Shown in pieces: positions 1-8,434 of a stretch of DNA of 64,000 bases. The notes under the pieces were generated by a model. It saw only the letters and a list, made by a program, of their open reading frames with translations, was not told the DNA's origin and searched no databases. The position numbers and the translations under genes were made by a program. This DNA is from Photobacterium jeanii. GTDB lineage: Bacteria; Pseudomonadota; Gammaproteobacteria; Enterobacterales; Vibrionaceae. Every line of letters begins with the position of its first letter. The first letter of the stretch is position 1. The stretch lies in NCBI RefSeq assembly GCF_001650345.1, contig NZ_LVHF01000033.1, forward strand, positions 248,001 to 312,000, read 5' to 3'.

Positions 1-22
1 AAATAAATCGATGAGGTATTCC

Positions 23-748
23 ATGAAAAAAGCAATTTTAGCTACAACAGCAACCTTACTAATGGCGGCACTGAGCACAGGTGCGATGGCTGAAGAAGAA
101 AATGTTAACTACGGTGATCCAACTGCCTCTTTCAGTACCTTAGGGGTAAGTGCATCAGAAAATCATACTCAGCTTAATGGTATGTACGGTGCGGGGTCGA
201 ACATTTTCCAACTGGATTTAGGTTTTAAGAACAAAACCAATGACAAAGGCAAAGCGGGCGATGTGAATTACCGTGGTCGCTACTTCCACGTAACCGATGG
301 TTTAGGTTACTCGGTTGATGTCTTGGGTGGTGTAAACAACTTTGAAAATGGCGACAAGTCCACTTCTAACACTGTACTTGCTGGCCTAATTTATAAGTTC
401 CAAGTTACCGATAACATTAGTGTCTTCCCAATGGCGAGCATGGGTTATACCCGCTCTGACATGAACCCGAAAACAGGCGCAGACAGTAAAACGACCGATA
501 CCTTATTCCAAGGTGGGGTGTATGCGATGTACGGTTTCGATGATGGTCACTGGGTATATGTAAACCCGAAAGTGACTCATATGCGTAAAGCCAATACCAA
601 TGTGGCGCAAGTTGAAGCCGGTGGTGGTTTTATGGTGGCAGAAAAAGTGAGTGTCGGGGCAAAAGTCGAGTACACTGCCAAGAATGACAAGCTAGGCATG
701 AAGAAGGACGATACGGTTGGCTGGCTACAGGCTAACTACTACTTCTAA
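23..748 (+). CDS. Outer-membrane beta-barrel protein
   Basis: Small exported protein of 241 residues, probably an outer-membrane barrel. It opens with a typical signal peptide (MKKAILATTATLLMAALS, cleavage near AMA-EE). The rest alternates short Gly/aromatic-rich strands and ends in an aromatic C-terminus (NYYF), as barrel proteins recognised by the BAM complex do. The ATG at 23 is preferred over an in-frame ATG at 11, because the GAGG that would be its ribosome-binding site lies between them. The gene stands alone and is followed by a strong terminator. Its ligand or pore function cannot be read from the sequence; an eight-stranded OmpA/OmpW-like barrel would fit the size. Confidence 0.75.
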   Translation: MKKAILATTATLLMAALSTGAMAEEENVNYGDPTASFSTLGVSASENHTQLNGMYGAGSNIFQLDLGFKNKTNDKGKAGDVNYRGRYFHVTDGLGYSVDVLGGVNNFENGDKSTSNTVLAGLIYKFQVTDNISVFPMASMGYTRSDMNPKTGADSKTTDTLFQGGVYAMYGFDDGHWVYVNPKVTHMRKANTNVAQVEAGGGFMVAEKVSVGAKVEYTAKNDKLGMKKDDTVGWLQANYYF

Positions 749-761
749 GCTCGAACAACAC

Positions 762-799
762 AAGCCGCAGGTACTCAATAGAGTGCCTGCGGCTTTTTA
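762..799 (+). terminator. Rho-independent terminator after the barrel gene
   Basis: A GC-rich stem (GCCGCAGG-TACTC paired with GAGTG-CCTGCGGC, one weak pair) with a four-base loop, followed by five T. It lies just after the stop codon at 748. Confidence 0.85.
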
Positions 800-1052
800 T
801 TGTCAGTCACAGCCCACCTTGTATTTAAGAGTAAATTAAAGCGCTGAATTTGCGGTAAAAACCTACATTTATTATGGTTTTTTCTTGATTGTTGGCGATA
901 AAAGCAGCAAATGCATGGTTTTATTGCTGAGTTAAGCGGTTAAGCTGAACATAAGTCACTAAAACTAAATAGTTTTATGTCTACACTGAGGCTATGGATG
1001 TAAATAGTAAGCGGTGAAATATCACTGTGAGCTATAAAAGAAGGATACGCTT

Positions 1053-3425
1053 ATGCCAATTCAACCTCTAAGCAGTGACAAACTGTACCGTGGCTCAGCA
1101 CTCAATGGACTGGATGAAGAATGTAAATCCACCAAGAATCTTACCCCACTCGACGAAATCGTCGGTCAGGAACGTGCCCAAAAAGCGGTCGAATTTGCTA
1201 TGTCGATCAAAGAGAAGGGTTACAACATTTATGCCATTGGACGTAACGGTTTGGGCAAGCGCACCATGGTACTGCGCTACCTAAATCGCCATGAACCCAA
1301 TGGCGATACTGCACCGTTATACGATTGGTGCTACGTGGCGAATTTTGATGATACCCGTAGCCCTAAAGTGCTGAAACTGCCGCCGCGTACGGGTAACGAA
1401 TTTAAAAAAGATATCGAAAAGCTGATGACTCGCTTGGTGAAAGCGATCCCACTCGCATTCGATAACGAAATGTACTTTTCTCGTGCCGAAACACTTAAAA
1501 ACCAGCTGGTTCAGAAACAAGAAAACGCCTTGCTGACGTTAACGAATAAAGCGAAATCGCAGAGCGTTAGTTTGAGCATGACTCCCCAAGGGGAGTATCA
1601 GTTGGTCGCGCTTAATGGTGAAGAACCGCATACCGAGCTTACTTTTGCTGAGTTGCCTGAAAAAGAGCAACGCGGTTTCCAAAAAGCCATTGATGCACTG
1701 GAAATTGAGTTGCGTGGCATTGTACGCAAACTGACGGAGTGGGAAGAAACCTATTCCGATAAAGTGCAAAAGTTGAATGAAGAAGTGGCGTTAGAGGTCA
1801 TTGCTCATGTTATCGCGTCGCTCAAAGAGAAGTACAAACACCTTCCAGAGGTGAAACACTACATAGCCGCGATGCAGGCAGACATCTTGGATAACTTGGA
1901 TATCTTCCTTGAAGAAAGTGAAGAACAAGTGGCGCTGGCTTATGCGGCGCTAGAAAAGAAAATGCCACGTCGCTATCAGGTGAATGTACTGGTTAATCAA
2001 GACGAGCATAAGTTCCCAGTGGTGGTGGAAGAAAGCCCGAACTACCACAGCATTTTTGGTTATGTTGAGAACGCCACTTACAAAGGCACTGTATTTACCG
2101 ATTTCTCTTTGATCCGCCCAGGAAGCTTACACCGTGCTAACGGTGGGGTACTGATGATGGATGCGGTGAAAGTGCTAGAACGCCCTTATGTGTGGGATGG
2201 TTTAAAGCGTGCTTTGCGTGCTAAGAAACTTAACCTTAGTTCACTTGAGCGCGAAGTGACTCTATCTGGGGCGATCTCCCTTGATCCGGAAGCGATCCCG
2301 CTGGATGTGAAGATCATCTTGTTTGGTGATTACGAAACGTACCGCTTGCTGCAGCACTACGATCCTGAGTTTAGCGAGCTGTTCCGTGTGACGGCTGATT
2401 TCGAAGATGAAATGGTGCGTAACGATGAGTCAGAGGCGCAATATGCCCGTTTTATTTCGAGCATAGTGAACGATAACAATATGTTGCATTGTGATCGTAA
2501 AGCGATTGGTCGCATTATCGAATACAGCTCACGCCAAGCGGATGATCAGAACAAGTTGTCGCTGCACTCGGCGGATATCGCGAATTTGCTGCGTGAAACT
2601 AACTATGTCGCCAAGGCTGCAAACGCGACTATGATCCGCGCCAATCACGTTGAACAAGCGTTGCAAAACCAAGAGATGCGTCTGAGTCGGTTGAAAGATC
2701 ATGTGATGCAGAGCTTTGTTAACGGCACAACCTTGATGAGCACCCAAGGCGAGAAAGTGGGGCAAGTGAATGCATTGTCTGTGATCTCAACGTCGGATTA
2801 TCAATTCGGGGCACCGAACCGGATCACGGCAACTACTGCTTACGGTGAAGGTAATGTTTTCGATATCGAGCGCAGTGCCGATCTTGGCGGTAATATTCAC
2901 TCCAAAGGGGTGATGATCTTGTCTGCTTACTTAGCCTCTGTGTTTGGTAAAACGGCGAAGATCCCACTGACTACCCATATCACCTTTGAGCAATCTTATG
3001 GTGGCGTTGATGGTGATAGTGCCTCGATGGCAGAGCTCTGTGCTATTGTTTCAGCCTTCTCACAACAGCCGCTGCGCCAAGATATTGCGATCACAGGGTC
3101 GATGAACCAGTTCGGTGAAGCGCAACCCATTGGTGGCGTGAACGAGAAGATCGAAGGCTTCTACGATGTGTGTGTGATCCAAGGTCGTGCGACGGGACAA
3201 GGGGTGATTATTCCTGAATCTAACGTCCACAACCTGATGCTGCGAAAAGACATTGTTGAAGCGGTCGAGAAAGGCGAATTCAATATCTGGCCGATCAGCC
3301 ATGTGACTCAAGCGCTGGAGTTGTTTACGGGCAAGAAAGCGGATGAACATGATGGTGAAAACGGTTATTCCAGCCATAGTTTGTTTGGATTAGCACAAGC
3401 CAAACTGAACGCACTGCGCCGATAG
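1053..3425 (+). CDS. Lon-family ATP-dependent protease (LonB/YcbZ-like)
   Basis: Cytoplasmic AAA+ serine protease of 790 residues, peptidase family S16. The ATP site is a Walker-A-like GRNGLGKRT at residues 63-71. A long helical insertion follows (about 140-290). The C-terminal protease domain carries Ser656 in DGDSAS and Lys699 in NEKIEGF. Their spacing of 43 residues equals that of the Ser-Lys dyad of E. coli Lon. The classical Lon N-terminal substrate domain is missing, so this is the shorter YcbZ/LonB type found beside true Lon in vibrios. A good Shine-Dalgarno (AAGGA) lies about 9 bases before the ATG. The gene is single, with its own terminator. Substrates are unknown; a protein quality-control role is inferred from the family. 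Confidence 0.9.
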   Translation: MPIQPLSSDKLYRGSALNGLDEECKSTKNLTPLDEIVGQERAQKAVEFAMSIKEKGYNIYAIGRNGLGKRTMVLRYLNRHEPNGDTAPLYDWCYVANFDDTRSPKVLKLPPRTGNEFKKDIEKLMTRLVKAIPLAFDNEMYFSRAETLKNQLVQKQENALLTLTNKAKSQSVSLSMTPQGEYQLVALNGEEPHTELTFAELPEKEQRGFQKAIDALEIELRGIVRKLTEWEETYSDKVQKLNEEVALEVIAHVIASLKEKYKHLPEVKHYIAAMQADILDNLDIFLEESEEQVALAYAALEKKMPRRYQVNVLVNQDEHKFPVVVEESPNYHSIFGYVENATYKGTVFTDFSLIRPGSLHRANGGVLMMDAVKVLERPYVWDGLKRALRAKKLNLSSLEREVTLSGAISLDPEAIPLDVKIILFGDYETYRLLQHYDPEFSELFRVTADFEDEMVRNDESEAQYARFISSIVNDNNMLHCDRKAIGRIIEYSSRQADDQNKLSLHSADIANLLRETNYVAKAANATMIRANHVEQALQNQEMRLSRLKDHVMQSFVNGTTLMSTQGEKVGQVNALSVISTSDYQFGAPNRITATTAYGEGNVFDIERSADLGGNIHSKGVMILSAYLASVFGKTAKIPLTTHITFEQSYGGVDGDSASMAELCAIVSAFSQQPLRQDIAITGSMNQFGEAQPIGGVNEKIEGFYDVCVIQGRATGQGVIIPESNVHNLMLRKDIVEAVEKGEFNIWPISHVTQALELFTGKKADEHDGENGYSSHSLFGLAQAKLNALRR

Positions 3426-3461
3426 CAAGCATTACGTTCTAGCACATTAGATTGATAAGAG

Positions 3462-3487
3462 AACCCGAGCTTTGTCTCGGGTTTTGC
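3462..3487 (+). terminator. Terminator after the Lon-like gene
   Basis: AACCCGAG paired with CTCGGGTT around a short TTTGT loop, followed by a T-rich tail. Confidence 0.8.
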
Positions 3488-3676
3488 TTTTTCTAGTACC
3501 TAGTAAATTTAGCGTGATCAGCCAATTTATCGGTTTTTTAGTGTTCTTTTCGCGAATGTTATAGCCATTATTAACGATGTCGTTGTTTTGATTTAGTGGG
3601 TTTTTAACGACCATAGCATTTGGGTAACAATCAACTCAATAAGCGTAAAGATTGTAAATTAAGTTTCATTATTTCT

Positions 3677-3695
3677 GGTAATGATAATTATTATC
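3677..3695 (+). promoter_or_regulatory. Fur box
   Basis: GGTAATGATAATTATTATC matches the 19-base Fur consensus GATAATGATAATCATTATC at 17 of 19 positions. It sits about 47 bases before the start codon of the TonB-dependent receptor, where bound Fur would block transcription when iron is plentiful. Confidence 0.85.
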
Positions 3696-3741
3696 GGCGA
3701 GCGCGCTATTGCTCGTATATATAAATAATAGATATAAGCTT

Positions 3742-6159
3742 ATGAAAAATTACAAACTTTCACTTATTGCAGTTGCCTGCGCAGCTGCTTTTGCACCATT
3801 ACAGTTATTTGCTGCGACAGACGGACAGAACAATACTAGTAACGACGTTGATACCATTACCGTTGTAGGCTCTAAGCCTCAGCTAGTTTTAGATTCGAGC
3901 ACGGCAACCAAGTCAGATATGACTTTGATGCAAACACCAGCCCCTGTGGTAGTGGTGAGCTCAGAGTTAATCAAAGAGCAGGGTGCTACCGATCTGCAAG
4001 ATATCTTGCGCAATATCAGTGGTGTTACTCAAGCGGGTAATAACTACGGTATTGGCGATAACCTTGTTATTCGTGGCCTAGGCGTTAACTACACTTACGA
4101 CGGCATGTACGGCGGTGCTGGCTTGGGTAATGTGTTTAACCCAACTCGCTCACTCACCAATGTGGAGTCGGTAGAGGTCTTAAAAGGGCCTGCGACTGGC
4201 TTGTACGGCATGGGTAGTGCCGGCGGTATTATTAACCTGATCGAGAAAAAGCCACAGTTCACACCAAGTCATTCAGTGGATGCGGAAGTGGGTCAGTGGA
4301 ATACACGCTCGGTAGCAGTTGATACCACGGCTGGGATCACCGATGACTTGGCGTACCGTTTAGTGGCAAAAACAGCGCGTAGCGATGGCTATCGTAACGT
4401 GGGTCAAGATCGTGATGAGATTTACGGTTCACTTAAATATCTGATAACTGAAGATCAGGATATTGTTGTTTCTGCGGCCTACGTTAAAGATGCGATCAAA
4501 GTGGATTCGATTGGTGATCCTGTGCGGATTTATCATGCCGCTTCGGCGAACGGTAAGCCTGCTGGTGAAGCGACAGCTGCCGATCTTATGCCTGGTTTTG
4601 CTAATTTAACACCAGCCCAACAGCAGCAGCTGATGGACACGATGAGCAATAATGATGGCTTGAAACCACATAATATTGGTGATGCCAATCTTGTCTCTCC
4701 TATGGCAAAAGCCAATGAGGGTGAAGAGCTACGATTAAAGCTAAGCCACACTATCAATTTCACTGACGATCTGTTCTTAAACCAGCAGGTTCAATACCGT
4801 GATTATCAGTCTGGTTTTGTGCGTCAAACCGGTGCGTACAACTACGTTTACTTCAAGAAAAACAAAGCCCCTCGTGCACCGTTGATTGAAAATGACGTGC
4901 TGTATCCGTTTGCGGCTCGTCGTCAGGAATACCGTAAAGTCGATGCGCATGAAAAGTCATGGCAATACTTTGCAGATCTTCACTATCACTTTGATTTAGG
5001 CAGTATCAGTAATGAATTACTGCTTAATGCCAACTTTGAAGATCGCAATATTCGCCTAAAACAATCGTCTATCTACGATGCTGATAAGGTGATCAAAGAC
5101 CGAGCAACAGGTAACGTGACTTATCAAGGTCGCTTGCCATATATCTACGATATTAATAATCCGAACTGGGGCTCGGGTAGCTTTGAAGATTATGATCCGC
5201 TTGTCACCTCTAACTATGAAAAAGGTGTTAAAGCATGGGGTGTGGGCGTACAGCACGTGGGTTATTTAGGTTATGGCTTTACGTCGCGTGTAGGTGTTGC
5301 CTTTAACCAAGTTGCGCAAACTTATCAGCACTTTGGGGTAGATCCGCGCTACCGTAAAAGTGCTGCTAAGCCGACTCCAGAAGCTGATACCAAAGATAAC
5401 GGCATGACATACAACATTGGTTTGAGCTACATGCCAATCGACGATCTGTCGTTCTTTGTTAACCACGCTAAGGGACGCACAGCCTACAGCATGACAGGGT
5501 CGATTAAGGGGGATGGTGAAGATCGTAAAGACTCTGAATCTATCAGCTACGATGTGGGTATGCGTGTTAAAGGCTTTGATGATCAAGTGCTGGCATCACT
5601 AGTGCTGTTTGATACTCGCCGTACCAACCTAAGATACGCGAACCCTGATTACGAAGATGGCGTGTCTGGTCCTGATGTGGCTAAACACTTCTACGATGGT
5701 GAAGAACGCACTCAAGGTGTTGAGCTTGATGTGAACGCCGTGATTGGCGAGCAATGGCGCATGAACGTCAATGGCTTGTATCAAGAAGCGCGTGATAGAA
5801 AGAACCCGAACAGCAAGAGCTTCGATACGCTGCAGAAAGGTGTGCCACGTGTCGCTGCGGGCGCATGGGTCACTTACGCGGCTGAATGGTTCTCGCTACA
5901 AAATCCTCTCAACGTCAGCCTTGGTGGTCAATACGTCGGTGAGCGAAGTGTAGCGGCGGCATCTTTTGGTATTCCAGATGCTTATCTACCTAGTTATACC
6001 GTGGTTGATACTGGTGTAAGCTACGGTCAAGACAACTGGTTGCTGCAGCTGAACGTGAATAACCTATTTAACGAACGTTACTACAGCAAAGCAATGTTTG
6101 CTGGTGGTATGCCGGGCGAAGAGCGTAATGCAACCTTGAAGATGAGCTACAAGCTATAA
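3742..6159 (+). CDS. TonB-dependent siderophore receptor
   Basis: Outer-membrane ferric-siderophore receptor of 805 residues. Features in order: signal peptide (1-24, ending QLFA), TonB box DTITVVGS (37-44), plug domain with the typical EVLKGPATGLYGMGSAGG stretch, then a 22-strand-type barrel ending in an aromatic strand (LKMSYKL). The ATG at 3742 is chosen because it starts the signal peptide; an in-frame start at 3709 would add eleven residues in front of it. The Fur box upstream predicts induction by iron starvation. No siderophore synthesis genes, periplasmic binding protein or TonB-ExbBD genes are next to it, so the receptor probably serves a siderophore handled elsewhere or made by other species. 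The exact ligand cannot be deduced. Confidence 0.9.
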   Translation: MKNYKLSLIAVACAAAFAPLQLFAATDGQNNTSNDVDTITVVGSKPQLVLDSSTATKSDMTLMQTPAPVVVVSSELIKEQGATDLQDILRNISGVTQAGNNYGIGDNLVIRGLGVNYTYDGMYGGAGLGNVFNPTRSLTNVESVEVLKGPATGLYGMGSAGGIINLIEKKPQFTPSHSVDAEVGQWNTRSVAVDTTAGITDDLAYRLVAKTARSDGYRNVGQDRDEIYGSLKYLITEDQDIVVSAAYVKDAIKVDSIGDPVRIYHAASANGKPAGEATAADLMPGFANLTPAQQQQLMDTMSNNDGLKPHNIGDANLVSPMAKANEGEELRLKLSHTINFTDDLFLNQQVQYRDYQSGFVRQTGAYNYVYFKKNKAPRAPLIENDVLYPFAARRQEYRKVDAHEKSWQYFADLHYHFDLGSISNELLLNANFEDRNIRLKQSSIYDADKVIKDRATGNVTYQGRLPYIYDINNPNWGSGSFEDYDPLVTSNYEKGVKAWGVGVQHVGYLGYGFTSRVGVAFNQVAQTYQHFGVDPRYRKSAAKPTPEADTKDNGMTYNIGLSYMPIDDLSFFVNHAKGRTAYSMTGSIKGDGEDRKDSESISYDVGMRVKGFDDQVLASLVLFDTRRTNLRYANPDYEDGVSGPDVAKHFYDGEERTQGVELDVNAVIGEQWRMNVNGLYQEARDRKNPNSKSFDTLQKGVPRVAAGAWVTYAAEWFSLQNPLNVSLGGQYVGERSVAAASFGIPDAYLPSYTVVDTGVSYGQDNWLLQLNVNNLFNERYYSKAMFAGGMPGEERNATLKMSYKL

Positions 6160-6187
6160 GCTGAGCTAGTTATCTAGCTATGATAAA

Positions 6188-6220
6188 GGCGGCGGCAGGG
6201 AAACCTGTCGCCGCTTTTTT
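6188..6220 (+). terminator. Terminator after the TonB receptor gene
   Basis: GCGGCGGCAGG paired with CCTGTCGCCGC (one G-T pair), loop GAAA, followed by six T. Confidence 0.85.
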
Positions 6221-6265
6221 ACGCTAGTAATATGACTACCGCGATTCATCCTCAATATTTTGACT

Positions 6266-6304
6266 GCACCTTTTGTTTAACCTGTTAGTTGGGCTAAAAG
6301 GTGC
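6266..6304. repeat. Inverted repeat in the 5' region of the choloylglycine-hydrolase gene
   Basis: GCACCTTTT and AAAAGGTGC form perfect 9-base arms separated by 21 bases, followed by TGTTTTC. It may be a weak hairpin in the leader or a binding site; its function is unknown. Confidence 0.35.
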
Positions 6305-6344
6305 TGTTTTCACCTTTCGAATGGTTTGCCGTAAAGTTCGTCTT

Positions 6345-6360
6345 GTACGCAGGAGCGTAC
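6345..6360 (+). promoter_or_regulatory. Leader hairpin presenting AGGA
   Basis: GTACGC-AGGA-GCGTAC is a perfect 6-base stem with AGGA as the whole loop, ending 40 bases before the ATG at 6401. An AGGA/GGA loop on a short stem is the kind of site CsrA binds. The true ribosome-binding site (CGGAG, near 6387) is separate. The CsrA reading is an inference. Confidence 0.3.
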
Positions 6361-6400
6361 TTCAACAGACAAATTCCTTTTCTTTTCGGAGAACCAAATT

Positions 6401-7513
6401 ATGAAAAAGTCACTGTTAGCTATCGCTCTTGCTGCAACAACTCTAGGTACGGTTTCTGGTGCTGCTGAAGCTTGTACCCGTGCGCTTTACCATTCAGATG
6501 CATTAGATACGACCATGGTAACTCGCTCACTAGACTGGGAAGGTTACGACCAAGCAGTTGTTCGCGGTGTGCCACGCGGCACTATGCTAGATACGCGAGC
6601 ACCAGTGACATACGGGGTTGATTTGAATAAATCAGGCGAAGCCAATAAGCCTTATGCCTCGCAATACGCCATGATTGAAATTGCCAGCTTTGATACCGAG
6701 TTTGTGGCGGAAGCGATTAATGAACACGGTGTGCTTGGTCAGGTACTTTATTTAGCGACTGATTGGCAAGATGAAAAGACCTTGAACAAAGGTAATAAAA
6801 ACGTCGATGGTCAGCAGTTTATGCAATATGTTGTGGCGAATGCTAAGAACCTTGATGAAGTGGAAGCCTTAATCAATAGCACCAACATTCGTGACCAAAA
6901 ATTCACGGGCGTGCCGGGTAAATACGATGCGGAAAGTACGGTAGACCATGTACCAGCGCACTTTATGTTTGCTGATAACTCAGGTGAAACCATTTTGGTT
7001 GAAATGGTGAAAGGCGAAAAACGTGTTTATCGTGGCACGGGGTCATTGGATGCTATTTCAAACAACCCAACCTTTGAAACCATGAAAGAGATGGACAAAG
7101 AGTTGCTTGGTGAAAAACGCTTCCCGACTACCTCGATTCACGCTTGGGATCGTCGCCACCGTGCTCAATATGCGCTGGATGAAGTGAAGGCATACGAAAA
7201 ACGTTTTGGTATTCGCGATAACAAACAGCTAGGCCACATTATGGAAGGCGTAGCGCACGAGTTCCGTAGTGGTTACGCAAAATGGGATGTCGCTTATGAT
7301 GCGAACTTCCCAAGCCTATGGGTAAGCCAAATGGATTTGAACAATAAAACTTTGAAGTTAGACCGCTGGGATACCGACCAAATTGAAAGCTACGACTTCA
7401 GCATGTTTGATATTAATGGCAAAGAAGTGATTGAACTGGGTCGTAACCCAAATGCTTTAGAAGACCAACCATGTACTGAAATTAACAAAGACCAATCATT
7501 CTGTAGCAAGTAA
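6401..7513 (+). CDS. Exported choloylglycine hydrolase / penicillin V acylase family amidase
   Basis: Ntn-hydrolase of 370 residues that cleaves linear amide bonds. Family members act on bile-salt conjugates, penicillin V or acyl-homoserine lactones. Residues 1-24 are a signal peptide whose cleavage after AEA would leave Cys25 as the first residue, which is exactly the N-terminal nucleophile these enzymes need. Further family residues are visible: Arg42 and Asp45 in TRSLDW, and the Asn of AISNNP. The protein should act in the periplasm or outside the cell. The gene is single, follows the siderophore receptor with its own leader and ends in a terminator. The substrate is not decided by the sequence. 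Gram-negative relatives often prefer long-chain acyl-homoserine lactones or penicillin V over bile salts. Confidence 0.85.
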   Translation: MKKSLLAIALAATTLGTVSGAAEACTRALYHSDALDTTMVTRSLDWEGYDQAVVRGVPRGTMLDTRAPVTYGVDLNKSGEANKPYASQYAMIEIASFDTEFVAEAINEHGVLGQVLYLATDWQDEKTLNKGNKNVDGQQFMQYVVANAKNLDEVEALINSTNIRDQKFTGVPGKYDAESTVDHVPAHFMFADNSGETILVEMVKGEKRVYRGTGSLDAISNNPTFETMKEMDKELLGEKRFPTTSIHAWDRRHRAQYALDEVKAYEKRFGIRDNKQLGHIMEGVAHEFRSGYAKWDVAYDANFPSLWVSQMDLNNKTLKLDRWDTDQIESYDFSMFDINGKEVIELGRNPNALEDQPCTEINKDQSFCSK

Positions 7514-7566
7514 TTGTAGTAAGTAATGCTGATAGCGATTGTTACGCTATATCACCCATAACCAAT

Positions 7567-7590
7567 AAGGCCTCACATTAGTGAGGCCTT
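7567..7590. terminator. Bidirectional terminator between convergent genes
   Basis: AAGGCCTCAC and GTGAGGCCTT form a perfect 10-base stem with a four-base loop, flanked by T-rich sequence. It lies between the plus-strand hydrolase and the minus-strand gene ending at 7643. Confidence 0.75.
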
Positions 7591-7642
7591 ATTCTTTGGA
7601 TTGAGTTAGCAGCGCGAGGTTTGATGGGCTGAGAATAAGGTT

Positions 7643-8257
7643 TTAGCTCTCTTTGCTATCTAGCTGCTTCATGATTTGCTCTTGTTTTTGGGTGCTGGTT
7701 TCTAATGCTTGGGCTGTAATTTGAATCGATTTTGCCATCGCTGAGATATTGGTGGTCGCAGTACCAACGGTACTTAATAGTGGCCTTAACACAAACCAGT
7801 AAATACAAAATAAGATAACGACGAGTGCGACAACAACAGCACTGACAATGAGTAAGATTTTTAATTGAAGGTCGTTTAAGAAGGCTTGGCTTTTGGCTTC
7901 AATTACGCCTTTGGAGTGCTCTAACGAAGCAGGTAACTGCGTCAAAGTATCTTTGGACAAGACGATTAACTGGTTGAAGTTATCGACAGTCGCGGCCAGT
8001 GTTTCCTGTTGCTCTGCCGATAATTGATCGCTGTGGGCGATGGTATCGAGTGATTGAGCTATCGATTCAAATGAGTTTCCCATATTAGCAACGGAGTGCT
8101 CAATTTCATCCAATTCTAGCGAAACATTCACATGAACAAGCGGCGCGTTTCTTTCATTCTCGTTGTCGGTTGTTCTTTGCTCAGCAAATGATGAAAAACT
8201 TGTGATTGTCAGTGCCAAAATTAGGCTCGAAAAGATGGAGCGAATGGTGGTGTTCAA
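7643..8257 (-). CDS. Exported single-pass membrane protein of unknown function (TTG start)
   Basis: No family recognised. The protein has a signal peptide (TTIRSIFSSLILALTITSF, cleaved near SFA-EQ), a periplasmic helical domain of about 100 residues, one strong transmembrane segment (LKILLIVSAVVVALVVILF) and a short Gln/Lys/Thr-rich tail that looks coiled-coil. This layout resembles the membrane part of a chemoreceptor without its signalling domain. The TTG at 8257 is preferred over an in-frame ATG at 8293: AAGGAG lies six bases before the TTG, and the signal peptide starts there. The extra twelve residues from the ATG would contain the Shine-Dalgarno itself. Confidence 0.65.
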   Translation of the reverse strand: MNTTIRSIFSSLILALTITSFSSFAEQRTTDNENERNAPLVHVNVSLELDEIEHSVANMGNSFESIAQSLDTIAHSDQLSAEQQETLAATVDNFNQLIVLSKDTLTQLPASLEHSKGVIEAKSQAFLNDLQLKILLIVSAVVVALVVILFCIYWFVLRPLLSTVGTATTNISAMAKSIQITAQALETSTQKQEQIMKQLDSKES

Positions 8258-8369
8258 GCGTTTCTCCTTATAACCCGTATTGGCAAATAGCATTTAATAC
8301 CTTAGCTGAGATTGTTCTTGATACCAAATGTCATATCCAGCTAACTGATTAATTTTATAAAGATAAAAG

Positions 8370-8403
8370 AAAGCCCCAAGGCGTAAATACGGCTTGGGGC
8401 TTT
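8370..8403 (-). terminator. Terminator of the efflux operon
   Basis: AAAGCCCCAAG and CTTGGGGCTTT arms with a loop of about 12 bases. It reads out of the MFS gene that ends at 8435. Confidence 0.8.
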
Positions 8404-8434
8404 GTACTTGATAGAACAGGTAAGCGTTACGTAA

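Noticed and set aside
6458..6475. Lipobox reading of the hydrolase signal peptide (AEAC)
   Set aside because: Lipoboxes need a hydrophobic residue at -3 and small at -2; Ala-Glu-Ala does not fit, and the Cys is the known Ntn nucleophile position.
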